Assembly: GCA_037074765.1 (NCBI GenBank)
Contig: JBAMDO010000571.1
Coordinates: forward strand, 124,001-188,000
DNA: 64,000 nt
Direction of reading: 5' to 3'
From: Mansonella perstans
Taxonomy: Eukaryota; Nematoda; Chromadorea; Rhabditida; Onchocercidae
Of this stretch, positions 38,861-51,524 are shown piece after piece. Every line of letters begins with the position of its first letter. The first letter of the stretch is position 1. The notes under the pieces were generated by a model. That model ran no database searches. It saw nothing but the letters and a program-made list of their open reading frames with translations, and was not told where the DNA came from. Made by a program: the position numbers and the translations under genes.

Positions 38861-41800
38861 ATGAATAACGGCAGTGCGCCAGATACAGTTACGGGAGGAA
38901 AAACTCTTGAACTCACCGAATATGATCGGGTGTTGTCTTATCTTACAAATTTATTTATATTTGAATCTGAATAGGAAAAATGAGACAAATTCACAATACC
39001 AAAAGTTAGCGGAATCAGCATCAATTAATTTTAAATTTGAAAATTATTCTCCTCTTCTGTTATTAGTCGCTTAGTCTTTCAATTTTATTGAGAAGATAAT
39101 ACTTCCAAATTTATTTAGAAAAAATATGTTTTCTAGCAGTTCAGCAGAAAAAAGTGTTAATTAATTAAAAGATACAATAACGGTGTCTTCTATTTTCATT
39201 AATTTATTTGAAAGATTCAGTTCTCCGTTTTGCAGTATCGACGTCCGCACAAAGCCATTTCTGATTCAACGGAAATACGAATCAGTACGCGAATGCTTTC
39301 ATCTGAACTCTGCTGTCCAATTTGCCTAGATTTACTAACAACAACGATGACAACAAAAGTCATATTTTTATTTGAATTCCGAATATTTAAATTATTTGAC
39401 TTGTTGGAAACTTTGGCAGTTGAGTTTGAAATTGGCAAAAATCAGCGCAAATTGTTTCAAATAGTTTTCACCGGTTTACACTCGGAGCATATTTATTTAT
39501 AAATTTCGAATTTTTTTGAATTGTATAATCTACCTTATTGGAATATTTTATTGTAGGAATGTTTGCATCGATTTTGCAGTGAATGTATCACGACTGCTTT
39601 GCTCCGAGGCAACAAAGAATGTCCTACGTGTCGGAAAAAATTAGTTTCTAAACGATCGCTTCGTCCTGATCCGAATTTCGATGCTTTAATTAATAAAGTT
39701 AGTTGTTGTTTCATCTGTTTTATATCAAGGAGTTGTTCGAAATTTCTACGCCATTTACATATAGCTGCAAAGCTTCTGATTTTACGCCATTTACTTTGCT
39801 ACAGATTCATCATTAAAGATTTGGCCGGATCGACAAATTTATGAACAAATGCAGCAGAAAGCAATGGAAATGTTTCATCAACAGAGTAATGTAGAAGCAT
39901 TGCAGAAGAGTATTGAGGCAGGCATGAAAGCACAAGCTGCTAATCGTCGCCAGCGTGTTCAGGGCTCATATGACTACGAAAGTTTGTTTCAGAATAGTTC
40001 ATCATTCTGGATCACTGAATGTTTAAAGGGTATTTCCTCAATAATTTTATTTCAGAAAGAAAACGACGGCCTCGCAGTGATGTTCATGATCATTCTTATA
40101 ATAATTCTCCTGATAGTAATTCACCAGAAGGCAGTGGTGAAGGCGATGAGAACTATTTGCATGCAAGGTTCAATTTCTTTTTACTGTTGGTACCACATGT
40201 TTCTTTTAAATTTTTGTTTATTTTAAATATCATTTATTTAGACACGAAGAATCGGTTTCTGGAGCACACACCTCTGCTAACAGTATTGTCAATCTTATCA
40301 ATGGTTTGTTCCTTATTAAAATTGTAACTTTTCAATTTTTATTATGGAAAAAAATAGGTATATTATACTTTGAGTCAAATAACTAAAGAAACAGAAGAGC
40401 ATTTTTTCGGTTACACCACTGTTCCGGAAAGGTTTCGAAAAATATTTTTCAATTGCGGTGCACTAACTAGAAACAAAAAATGGAGAATAAAAGTAGCATG
40501 ATATTTTTGCTTAGAGGACTTTTGAGAGAAATGATTTCAATAATTCGACTTATTGTAGCAACTAATGGCACCGTTAGTTCACGAGCTTACTCACATCGCG
40601 ATATTTCAAGCAGCAGCACAGGTCTCTTTTTTTGTTGTACAGTGAAAGAATATTTGTGTCAAAACAACAAATGAATATGATGTGATATTGAATTGTTTTA
40701 GATTCCGATTCTCTCTCTTCGACCACTGGTACTTCTGATACTACTGATACTTCTGACTCGTCAAGCAGTATTTCAGCTCCTACGCTACCAAATTCCATCG
40801 CAAATTTAGTAAGTGATATATATGAAAGTTCATCGGAAAAACACTTTGAAAAATGTTGGCTATGCAGTATTGAATGTTTTGGAATTTCACAATAGAAGAT
40901 TTATCCAGGATGGTCACCCTCTTGTACCACCACTTAATGCATGTACACTAAAAGATCGTATGCACAAATGGCTTGCTGAAAATCCGTCATCACCTTTAAC
41001 TCCCGATGAAGGAATGGGCGAACAACTGGAAAGACGAGTGAGTTTTTTATCCATTTTGCATTTGATCTAGTTCAGATCACTTTACTTGACTGGTTATTGC
41101 GTTGCACTTTTGATACTTGGCCTAATTTTGTTACTGATATCAACAAAACAAAATTCGTTTGATAGTGCAAAAATTTCCAGCTTGATGAAGACATTGATTT
41201 TGCGGTTACACGTACAGATGGTGAATTTATTGAGATTGAAGCCGAATTGTTACCTGCAAAATCACTGTTCAAGCGGCCGAGCGTGGCATCATCGTTATTA
41301 AATCGACGTTATATTCGAACAAGAGAGGATACTACCAGTATTTTCCTGATTGTTAAAAAATTGAACTAAACAATTATCTAATTTTTGTTTCAGTTTTACT
41401 TTCAAGCTGTGGTTTCGTTCATGGAAACTTCTTAATTCAACATTCATTTATTAGACTGGAGACACTCCCGTCTTTGTAATTTTTCTCACTTGCAGTGGAA
41501 CATCTTGGTGAATTTCTGTATCAAGTATGTAGTGCAGAATATCGAGAAATGCAACAGAAAAATTCATCTGAGGGACCAAAAGATTACTCTGTTGAAAATA
41601 CCATCACTTCCTCTCTAATACAGCAATCGTCTGCAAATGACGTACAGCGGCCCGAACATTTTTATGTCTATGTAAGTTTTTAAAAAATAATTTTCCGTCC
41701 TGTTTGTACGACTTGTGATAGTTATGTTTGATGCAACGTATAAAAATACAATATTTATGACATTGTTCACTAAGTATTTTTACTGAATAGTTAAGCGTTA

Positions 41801-42057
41801 ATCTTTCGAAACAGAAATTCTATTCTTAAACAAAAATTTCCGAGAAATTTCTTAAGATCCGAATCTTTGAAGGGTTATTATAGAGTCGCGTTGGCGGCCG
41901 AAGTGTGAATAAAATATTCGGCAATGAGACAGTTCTATCGGCACTGCATACTCAAAGACGTGGGGATCATCTGATGATATTTTTCGATATCGCACCCCTG
42001 GATCTGCATAGTAAATCAGTACTTGAGGAAATTGTTTATGACGACTTTTTGAAGTAG
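38861..42057 (+). CDS. spat-3: Polycomb PRC1 E3 ubiquitin ligase RING1/RNF2 (SPAT-3-like)
   Basis: The catalytic subunit of Polycomb repressive complex 1, which mono-ubiquitinates histone H2A in the nucleus. Twelve exons: 38861-38929, 39236-39358, 39557-39697, 39819-39981, 40056-40167, 40242-40303, 40559-40621, 40702-40808, 40909-41037, 41181-41337, 41496-41671, 41884-42057. They close exactly to 491 residues. The C3HC4 RING is at about residues 50-89 ([22 protein letters not shown]), followed by the near-invariant RING1 segment [20 protein letters not shown] basic KRKRRPRSD patch and a long Ser/Thr-rich linker come next. The C-terminal RAWUL domain begins near residue 324 ([29 protein letters not shown]) and ends near [11 protein letters not shown]; it binds CBX/RYBP partners in the family. 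Human RNF2 is about 340 residues, so the linker is expanded here. The intron after MTTK splits the RING. Confidence 0.95.
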
Positions 42058-42134
42058 ATTTTTTTTTTCATTTTTTAGCTTTTTTTTAACACATGAAAAT
42101 TAATATACGGTGCATACTGTGCTACATGAGATAA

Positions 42135-42209
42135 GTACATTATTTTGGTGATATACAGATAACGTACATTATTTTGGTGATATACAGATAACGTACATTA
42201 TTTTGGTGA
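42135..42209. repeat. 29-bp tandem repeat, 2.6 units, in the spat-3 3' flank
   Basis: The motif GTACATTATTTTGGTGATAT plus ACAGATAAC starts at 42,135, 42,164 and 42,193 (the last copy is partial). The copies look identical. They begin about 80 bases after the spat-3 stop codon, so they probably lie in the 3' untranslated region. Confidence 0.88.
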
Positions 42210-43143
42210 CTTGCTGTTTAACATATTGAGTAATGAAACAATTTTTAACTTGTAGAAATTTGAAGCATTATGAACTGATCGCATGTTTGTAAAATAATCG
42301 GTCTGGTTATATCGTGCAGGAATGTAAATTAGGTATTAACGAGAAACTCGTGATATTAGAAATGTTGCATAGCTACCTACATCTGTGTGCTAGAATCGGG
42401 AATTATTCGAACAATAATGACTTTCGTGTTGTAATCAAATAAGATTGCTCAGACATTTAGTGCAGTCGTTCTGAAATCTGATCTTGTATATCTGATGAAA
42501 AAGGTCCTTATCATTGAATGAAATCATGCTACTCTGTTCTCTTGCTGATTGAGAAAACAATAGAATATATAGGTGAAATAATATATAGGTGAAAGTTTAG
42601 AAGATTCAAAGTTGTCATAATTTGTTCATACTTTAATTTACGTATTTTGTACAGCCAAATGAATAATTTTATAAAAGATTTATTTTTAGCTAATAATTGT
42701 TTTCCATTTCTGCTACTGTATATTTTTCATGGTAATGTCTCGCGGCATATTCCTTCTTGATTTTTCATGTAAAATAAAGGGCTTTCTTCATACAATTACT
42801 CAATGCATGCTAGCATATTAAGTCGAAGGTAATTATTTAATATCAATATAAGGTATTTTTTGTTATATTTCTGCTAAGCATGGACATCTCTAAGAAGTTA
42901 CTTGATTGAAATTTCCAACCATCTGTCAAATATTTCTCCTCATAATGGAATGAAGTAACTGTCAAAAGACGGAAACGAAAGAAATCATTGCAGGTATTCC
43001 ATCATATCATTCATCATATCACTGCAATTGCAGGTATTCCACTTCCACCACATCATTGCATGTTTTCCTTCTACTTTCCTATTCATTATGGTTATTTCTC
43101 TTTTTACTCTGTTCTAGAAAATAACCACCTTACTTAGTTAAAC

Positions 43144-43315
43144 TCATTCACACACACACATACACACACCTCAAACAAACATTAATTTTGACAATCGATT
43201 GCAGTCACGAAAATGTTTATTTATATGTGTGCGTGCGTATTTATCTATATGTGTGTCTGTCTGTATGTATTGTGTACATGTGTATGTGTATGTGTATGTG
43301 TGTGTGTGTGTGTAT

Positions 43316-43363
<48 letters not shown>

Positions 43364-43684
43364 GTGTGCGTGTGTGTGCGTGCTATATGTGTATATATGT
43401 GATAAGTGTTTATTTGTTGCTTATGTGTACATGTGCGTGTGTATATGTATGTCTATGGTATGTGTACACGTCTACGTGTATACATGTGTGTGTATGTGTG
43501 CGTGTGTGTATGTGCTATATGTGTATATATATATGATACGTGCTTGTTTATTGCTTATGTGTACATGTGCATGTGTATATTTTTGTCTATGGTATGTGTA
43601 CGTGCATAAATGTGTGTGTACGTGCATACGTGTGTGTACGTGCATACATGTGTGTGTACGTGCATACATGTGTGTGTGTGTGCA
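43144..43684. repeat. GT/CA microsatellite with a nested 132-bp duplication
   Basis: It starts with a short CA run (43,144-43,170), then alternating TG/GT DNA from about 43,227 with a pure GT core near 43,320-43,358. A segment beginning TGCTATATGTGTATATAT at 43,381 recurs at 43,513, with TTGCTTATGTGTACATGTGC and GTCTATGGTATGTGTAC in both copies. The 3' end carries repeats of TGTGTACGTGCATACATG. Such alternating purine-pyrimidine DNA can form Z-DNA and is prone to slippage. Confidence 0.9.
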
Positions 43685-44266
43685 GTAATATATGTTTGTT
43701 GTTGAATGAAGAAGCATTTTAAGGATATTTGTGCCAGTGAATGAATGCATGCATAGAAACTGTAGAATTGGCAGTGTGCACGTCGCCATACATTGTGGCA
43801 TGTTGATGCATTAAACTGGTATAGCCTGTTTGGTATTATTTTCAGAAGGTATTTAGTTGGCAAAAATTGCAGAAATGGTTGGATAAGTAATGGTTGTGGC
43901 TGAGATGAGATGACACCTTGCAAAGGTAATGTGCATTTTCAAATCCAATTCCTTCCTATAACTCTGTTCATTGCACATTCATCATTCTACATCATCAAAT
44001 TATCATGATAAGATAATCATGATCATTGTTGACTTTCCCTTTGATTTCTTTTTTATTTGATCAGGAGATTGATATCATTTGATAGAAGCAGCATTCACTC
44101 AATAGTTTATGGTTAAATTGTTTCATTGCAATATAATTTTATTTCAATAAATTAATTTATAATTCTTTCAAAAATAAAAAATACGAAAGAGAACGAATTT
44201 ATAAAAATGTTTTTATGGTTACTAGTAATCTTTATAGATAACTGGCAGCTGTCTTCAGATAATCTT

Positions 44267-46136
44267 ATGGCAAATTTTGGCTTTACAATTCATCAATTGA
44301 ATGCGCAGGTTGTAAATGGTCAAAATATAATTCCTACTGCTGGTATAAATGAGGAATTGAAATCGGCAATAGCTGGTGAAGTACGTGCTCAGATGGTACC
44401 AGTTGTGAAAGAGATTGTACGTGAAGTGGCCGATGAAGTGAGAAATGTTATAACAGATGTGATGAGCCCACTTTGTGATGAACTTCGTGATATTCGAAGT
44501 CGTGTTCCATTGCCAAATAGTTTGCTCTATTCTGCGGGAAATATGGCGATATATGCTAATGGATCATCCAATTCTCCCTGTGATATTTTAGTAAGCTTTT
44601 ATTTTTTTTACTCATTTTTCATTCATTTATTGCTTTGGTTTAATTTTATTTTATTTAAATTTCCTTTTTTTTGAATTTTTTTCTTTTCGTTATTGAATTT
44701 TTTGAACATGATACACAGCAGTAAATAAATTAACGGAAATTATTTATACATGTTTTCGTTTGTTATATATATTTTACAGAGCTACTTTGAATCTTTGTCA
44801 CAGATAGGATTTTCTAGAGAAAGAAAGTGGACAGATGTACTGGGAGTGCAGGCCGTTCTCCGTCGTCGGTTAATCGTTCAAAAACATATCAGGAAAATAA
44901 TTTTAGCAACAAGAGTCAAGCCGAATATTTTAAGTAGGTTTTTGCTCTTTATAAGATAAGAGAATTTACGTTGCTTCATAAAACTGAACATTATATGTAA
45001 GAAGTTAGAAAGGATTTTCATTATTAGCAGAAGTTATTTTTATCCATTTTTTACCACCAGTTTTTATCGGTTGTTCATTTATTTTAAGCTTAGACAAAAA
45101 ATTTTACAGAGAACCAAAGGAACCACGAGCACAAGCATCTACGAGCGATTGTGCAGCATTTAGTTTCATTTATTACAATACAGTCTGTCTTATACCGATA
45201 TCGACTTTGTTGGAACCCGAAAAGTAAAGTTTTTTTACGCATAATTATTTCATAAAAATTTGAAACGACAACATCAGAATAATTTCTGTTAAGTTAATGA
45301 AGTTGATCCTTTTATGCAGTTCTACTGTTTAAGTAATGCATTCGTATGTCAAAAAGTGCCGAAGATATTCCTCGGAAAAGAAGGAGGGAAGATCTCTTTT
45401 CTTGTCGATATGAAGGCAGTCAAGCTAAGGGATCTCACGTCCGATAATTTGGGTAAGCGATTCGCATAAAATTTGGATTCATTACGATAGATGCTGCATG
45501 TTATAATGTGCAAATTTCTTGATCCTTTTTTGCATGTTATGTTAGTGAATGAAATGCGATTCATCAACTGAGCTTTCAGTGACTTGTTTTGTTGTTCAAA
45601 ACCAAGACTTTTGGAGAGTTCTATAAGAAATAAAATCAATAAAGTTGAGAGTAAGTAAGAGTGGATGCATAACTTTTCTGATAATTTAATTAATACGCTC
45701 GACTTTGCTGATTTTAGGATACTGGACTTCAAGATTTGCTGCACATATGAAAACACGAAAATATTTCGTAAAGGATGGTCAGATTACGGGGCGTATCCAG
45801 CAATTCGGACAAGTTTGTCACCTACTGCAAAACTACGATTATATCTTACATCGGCAATATTATTGTCATGGAAATACGATTGGACCAGCAGCGATCCGGA
45901 AAAATATCTGGTATCTAACAGGAAAATTGAATGGTGGACAAGTTGTTGGATGCGCATTAATTTCATATGAAATTGATGACAATGCCACTGTAAAAATATC
46001 AAAATTACGGTACAGATCAGGACTGAATTGTGTTGAAGTAAAAGAAGAAGTAGCAGCTGATGAAATGGATGTTAGTTCTATACTTACTCCAAATGCTGAA
46101 TTGCAAAGGTTCGTGGATGGTATGCAGACATTATGA
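44267..46136 (+). CDS. Unrecognised 363-residue protein with N-terminal helix and conserved-looking C-terminal domain
   Basis: Five exons (44267-44590, 44818-44933, 45110-45223, 45334-45452, 45718-46136) close exactly to 363 residues, with phases 0, 2, 2, 1. The ATG at 44,267 follows a TCTTCAG acceptor that could be a trans-splice site; a start at 44,207 in the same frame is possible. Residues about 28-75 look like an amphipathic helix (AGEVRAQMVPVVKEIVREVA, DEVRNVITDVMSPLCDELRD). Exon 2 is basic and Ser-rich (RKKVDRCTGSAGRSPSS). The last 220 residues look like a folded domain (KVPKIFLGKEGGKISFLVD, GYWTSRFAAHMKTRKYFVKD, YYCHGNTIGPAAIRKNIWYL, GGQVVGCALISYE), then an acidic tail. The helix, basic patch and Trp/Tyr-rich domain would suit a dimeric DNA-binding protein, but I do not recognise the fold and assign no function. 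Confidence 0.7.
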
Positions 46137-46876
46137 TTGTTAGTTGGTTATATTACTATCAAATAAATTTTATTTTAGACCATATTGCTAATATATGTGT
46201 ATAATTTTCTGGCTGAATGTTTATTTGTACTCATGGTATTTTTATGGGAATTTTTATGTGTTAACATTTTACTTCCAACTGTTCTTTCATTTTGCGATAA
46301 ATCCAACGACTTGTCCACCATTCAGTTATCCCAGAACTAAATGCAAATGCTCAAACTAAATAATTTTCAAATCCAGATGTTTTGGAATGAAGAAAGAAAT
46401 AGCAATACATATAGCAGCATTATTCACTGATATCTTCCTTTTATGTCAGGGGAATTTTTCAAACCGAATTGAAATATTGTTATTTATTTAAGAAGTTTTT
46501 CATAATCAGCTATCTCTTTCATAGTTTGAGTTATAAAACCCGCTATATTAAATCTGTGATTCGGGTATTCGAGAAATCTTACTAGTCGATAACTTTAGTG
46601 GATATGTTATGTTTTACCTCACACTGTACATTTGTTGCTTCTTTGAAAATAAAATTTTATAATTTATTTTTGTTTCAGTAGTTGATTTGGTAATATAACT
46701 AAATGGAAGGAATATATATAAATTTACTTGTGTGTTTATGCAAAAGTATTTCGGAAAGAATATGGATTTAGAATTTTCTTTCACCGAAATGATGTGTAGC
46801 TTTCCAGTAAAACAATTGAAATTGAATGTAAATTTTAGTCTGTACTGACGAGTAGGCAAAGTCTGTAGAGTTATCC
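46137..46876. other. Spacer between the 44 kb gene and hyls-1
   Basis: About 740 bases, A+T-rich, with no exon. A TTTGTTTCAG acceptor near 46,678 has no coding partner and might serve trans-splicing of hyls-1. Same-strand spacing under 1 kb is compatible with co-transcription, but not evidence for it. Confidence 0.45.
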
Positions 46877-48517
46877 ATGGAATCATTTACGGAAAAAGAA
46901 TTATTAGCAACAATAAACGACATGGGTTATGAACTTTCTCCTAAAGAACTGGCATTCTTCAAAAAAGGTACAATTACATTATGTTTCGTATTTGCTAGTA
47001 GGATTCGTTTAAAAGTTATATGGGAGGCGAGATATTGTTACTTGTAAGTAAGAATTATAGAAATGGATCAGTTCCTGGATGAGCTGGAAAAAGAAAACGA
47101 GCAGCAGTCACTAATGAAAAATGTTTCGGTATATTTTGAGAACATATTTAAAATCTCTATTCTGCTTTAAACTATAAACAACATTCAACCTGAAACTTTC
47201 CAGTTTCAATAGATTGGAATTTTTGGTAGAACTGTAATTTAATTTTTTTTGCTTAGACATATCATGCAGTTGTAATAAAAGGAATTGTTTTATGCGGAAC
47301 AATATCGTCGCCTTCCATATTATGAAAATGTTGAATTACGTAAAAGTCAGGGAATTGCCGCTCGATCTTCTATATTCATTGATGTAAACTTTTTAAATTT
47401 TAAAGAATTCATTTAAGACAGAAAAGCCAATTTCGATTTTTGAATTCCTGACTACGGGAAATGTTTGCTATATTTAGCTATGCGTCATGTTTTTCATATT
47501 TTTTGATTTTTTTGTGTGTAGCTTATAAAAAAGAGTTTGTTAATTAGGTTTTGCAGCGAGTTCATGATGAAATACTAGATCACGATGAAATAATGAACAT
47601 TTTGGATGACGGCTATCGTTGTCTTCGACAAATCACCGAGGATAACAATCGCTTACAAGACTTAGTAATATTTTTATCTTTGTTAATTAAAGGATTGTAA
47701 AATCAGAAGAAAATTTAATGGATTTTCAGAATAGTCGACTCGAGGAAAGTTTGTATCGTAGTCATGCGAAATCATTTTCATCTTATGAAGACAAACAGAA
47801 TTTTGTTCCTGCTCAAACAGTAAATGGTATGAAAGATTGTTTTTTTTGAAAATGTAGTTTTATTTTATTTTTCTCCTTTTTCAAGTTTTTTTATGGAAAT
47901 TTAGCTCATTAGTTTCCATGGGAGGAATCTGGAAAGAAGCAAAATAAGATAAAACTTAAATTATTATAAATTAAATGAGCTTTTTTCCTTAATTTTAACC
48001 CTTAATTTTTTTCGCTCAATTCTTATTTCGTTTTGCTCTCAAACGTGCTCATTCTTTTCTTAAATTTTTAAAATTGCACGAATATGGATGAACTAAAACT
48101 TTGATAAATTCTTATTTTCAATCAGGTCTAACAGAACATATCGATGAGGTGAAAAAGGACAATGTACTGATCACTGTAGATCCTGGTAATTTATTCAGTT
48201 TTTATTTCATTTTGCTTCAAATATCTTCATTCTTTCCTTAAATTCCTATAATTATTCTTCCGTTTTCAGCCATACGATCGGTTTTGCACCCACTTCCTGG
48301 TGGAGTATCATTTCGACATGATCCTGTAAAGAAATATGAATTATACAGAAAAGGCTGGTTGGAAAATCCTCCTCCAGGTGAGAAAAAGCGATTATCATTG
48401 AGATGGAAAGTGCGAGAATTCATGCTACGGCGAGAAGTATCCGGAGTTAAACCTATAGATTTGGCTCGAAGAAGAATATCAAATCCGGATTGGTATCCAC
48501 GTCCTTATCTCGACTAA
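46877..48517 (+). CDS. hyls-1: Centriole/cilium protein HYLS-1
   Basis: HYLS-1 is a core centriolar protein needed for cilium formation; the human gene is mutated in hydrolethalus syndrome. Seven exons (46877-46967, 47061-47128, 47282-47383, 47548-47664, 47730-47826, 48126-48185, 48270-48517) close exactly to 260 residues, slightly shorter than human HYLS1. The identification rests on the C-terminal HYLS1 box in the last exon, about residues 193-235: FRHDPVKKYELYRKGW, then PPPGEKKRLSLRWKVREFML. This matches the family pattern of an arginine/lysine-tyrosine start, a Trp, a PGE turn and LRWxVRExML. The N-terminal part is acidic and probably helical (DQFLDELEKENEQQSLMKN; HDEILDHDEIMNILDDGY). The exon at 47,282 uses a poor acceptor (TAATAAAAG), chosen because it keeps the phase. 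Confidence 0.9.
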
Positions 48518-51500
48518 GCAGTACCTTATAATTGCTGTATACATTTTTTCGTTTTTTTGCTGTTAAAATTATACAGTGACATAACGATGTCCACACTGCC
48601 ACTGATCTTAGTTCTGAAAAGAATGTGAACTCATTAGAAGCAGAATTATTATAAAAGTTGTCGCGAAAGTTGCGAAAATTAAAATAAATTTTATACAAAT
48701 TAGAAGGGAATGCTTTCCATGATTCATCAGTTATCTCATTTTTTATTTGTTTGATTTACATTCCTTAGATTTATTTCCTATCAAATGCCAAATGTAATTT
48801 TTGCATGCCACGTGTATTTTTTGCCCATATCTTTGTTTCCGTTTATACAAAAAATTTCTTTCCTAACAATCACTTCATGAATATTCATCTAAATTTCTCA
48901 TTCCAATCTTCACATTGGATCTTATTAAGATATTTATATGTTAACAGTTTCTGTTGTAAACAACTCCTACTTCTAGCAGTATATAAACCTAGCTGTATCA
49001 AGCAAAAAAGGATTCAATTCAATTTAGTCATGCTTGCACTCATTCATCATTCATTCGTTTTTTCATTCCCTATTTTTCAAATAAAGGTATACAAGCCGGC
49101 TTCTCGTCCTAACGTATCTTGGAGCTCACAATATTCGATACAACCCGGCTTCTCGTCTTCGACTCAACACAACTTTCACCAACAGAAAATATTTTTGGTG
49201 CCACGAGACAAAAACTTTCCCGACAAAAGTTGTTAAATATTTATATGCAGTTTTTCATTATAAATTCATCGTGTTATTTTTCTGGTTACTTTTTTTTTTT
49301 GGCGTTGGTCTGTTAAAATCGATACATAATAAATTTTTGCACACAGCTCAATCTGCACAGTAACATTCAACACATATGTTTCTAAAGTTTGAAAAAATAT
49401 TAAAAAAGCAATTATTTGAACTGAACTTTCTTCCTTGAATTTCTCGAATGGTCACAATGTGATCATAGAAGAAAAATTAGATGAGAAATACGAAAGCATT
49501 GTTGGATTTTAAGGCCACTTTCTCCGTTATCATCATTCATTATTGTGCGTCAGTTTATTAACGATATTATCTAAGAGATCGACTGCACTGCTTTTTATAG
49601 GGGTAAGATGGGCGTCACCAGATTACTTGCCCTCATTGAATTGACTGGTTGATCGATTCTTAATGGTGATATTCTGCCATCTACCGGAGAATACAACCTG
49701 AAAAGTGTCCTAATTTCCCCATAATGGCTGTGAACTAGTTTGAAGCGATTATCCCTGACTCAGAATATTTCATGCATTTCCAAGACGATTTTATCCTCAT
49801 TATTTTTGTTGTTTAAGAAGTAATTAATCAAAAAATTTAAACTATATTTTAAAACCTATGTCTGATGCTTAATGTCAAATTTAATGTGAATGATCTCGTA
49901 GCAAATACGCTAACAATAACAAACATTTAGGTTTGTCGTTGCGAATTGCAATAGAATTTACGACTTTAAGATCATTCGAAAAAATTTCCTCTTTTTTCAA
50001 ACGTAAACGTGTTCCTTAAGAAGCCTACCTGGTGCTATAAATAAGGAAATATGACTTGAGTTCAGCATATTAGACGAAATAAAGAAAGAAGAAGGATTTG
50101 TATTTGAGATTTGGAAATTTGAAATTTTTGATAATTCAAGCAATTTATATTATTGAAGTAAATAAAATCTGAATAAGTTCTTCACCTTGAATGACTTCAA
50201 AATTTGCGTCCTTTGGTCAAATGTGTTAGTTTTATTGCGTTGAATTCCGAAACATTTGTTGAAATTTTCAACTGCTTAATTTTTTTCTCGAAATTAGGAA
50301 ATAAATTTTGGTAAAAATTTCGAAATGTAAAAGTTGACGTCGCTCGGAATAATCGATTTGGTAATTAATTACGAAGTGACAATTCGACTTTAATAATTGA
50401 TTCGAAATCAGAACTTTGAAGATTCCCAACTATCGCCGTATCAGTGATTGCGCAACATTGGAAGAGGTAAGATGAGAGATGACAAAAGGAAAAATTCCTA
50501 TGGCCTTGTTTGCATCTCTAAACCATTAGATACCATCATTTAATGTTGACCGTCGGAGATTGTCAAGACAAGCAATTGACGGGAGGAAGTTTTTTCAACG
50601 CTGCCCGCTTCATCTCGTATCGGATAGTTCTTGTACCACTTCCTTCTCCCCTTTCCCCTCTCATTCTCTATCAAATTAAATATTTTTAAAAAATTCTCAA
50701 TTGGTCAAAATTTCAAACGTTCCGCTCCATTAACTTCATCTTTTTCACCTTCTATCATTTCTCGTAGGTAGCAAACGAGGCGATAGATTGTATATACATT
50801 GCTTTCATTTACACTTATACTTACAAACATTATAGTACTTACTTAAACAAAGAAAATATCATAGAAAGTCAAATTTAATTTAGAAAACGAATTAATGCTC
50901 GGAGCAGTGTCATATATTGTCTGTGCAGGTGATAAACATTCATTGTTCAGCTTTCGATATCGGCGGGGAAAATGTTGATATTTCTCGTTGCAGATACTGT
51001 AATCCTAATCGGTACTCTTTGCTAGACCGAGAAATCATCTCAACGGGATAAACAAATGTTGGATGATTTTTTAAATAGATTAATCCATGAACGGATAACA
51101 TAGACAGTATCAATTCGTATCGCTTTACCAGTTTGTTGCGTAAGAAAAAATTCCTCATGTATAATAGAATGTTTTTCATGTGAAGCATACAGTGTACTTT
51201 TTTAATTTTTACAGGAATTGAATTTTTATTAATCGGAAAAATTGAAAAATTTTTGAGACTTAGTTTGTAGCAGCAAAAAGTGAAGGATGATTTGTCGCGT
51301 TTTTTTTCACGTTTTTCTACTTCGTTCTTACTGTTACTGAAATTTTTTTTTTGCTGTCGAAGGAATAAATTAATAATTGAAATGCAGTGGACAATTGGCT
51401 TCTTATCAATGCTTTTTGAATATTTGCAGAAGGAAACATTTTGTGAACGGTACAAATCGTACGATGATTGCTCTTGCTAGTAAAATAAAATAGTTGAAAT

Positions 51501-51524
51501 TTCAGCGTTTTGCTGTTAAAAAAA
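48518..51524. other. Intergenic region between hyls-1 and the isomerase gene
   Basis: About 3 kb. I see no gene with matching exons. Two spots look less like noncoding DNA: 49,085-49,236, with two copies of CCGGCTTCTCGTC (49,096 and about 49,145) and an open frame ending SCstop; and a long minus-strand open frame at 50,940-51,477 that lacks an early ATG. Both are discussed as findings. A TTTCAG at about 51,499-51,504 just upstream of the isomerase ATG is a likely trans-splice acceptor. Confidence 0.5.

Larger units (their letters stand above)
42058..44266. other. Intergenic region downstream of spat-3
   Basis: About 2.2 kb without an exon. It holds the spat-3 3' flank with a 29-bp repeat (42,135-42,209) and a GT-rich microsatellite (about 43,144-43,684). 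Open frames through the microsatellite translate to C/V/Y repeats in all frames and are not genes. Confidence 0.7.

Noticed and set aside
43188..43801. Several open frames of 60-166 codons on both strands
   Set aside because: They run through the GT/CA microsatellite and translate to Cys/Val/Tyr or His/Thr repeats in every frame, which is what the repeat alone produces.
48805..49236. 143-codon plus-strand open frame after hyls-1
   Set aside because: The first two thirds are F/H/I/S-rich A+T-type translation without domain features. Only the last part looks possibly coding, and that is listed as a finding.
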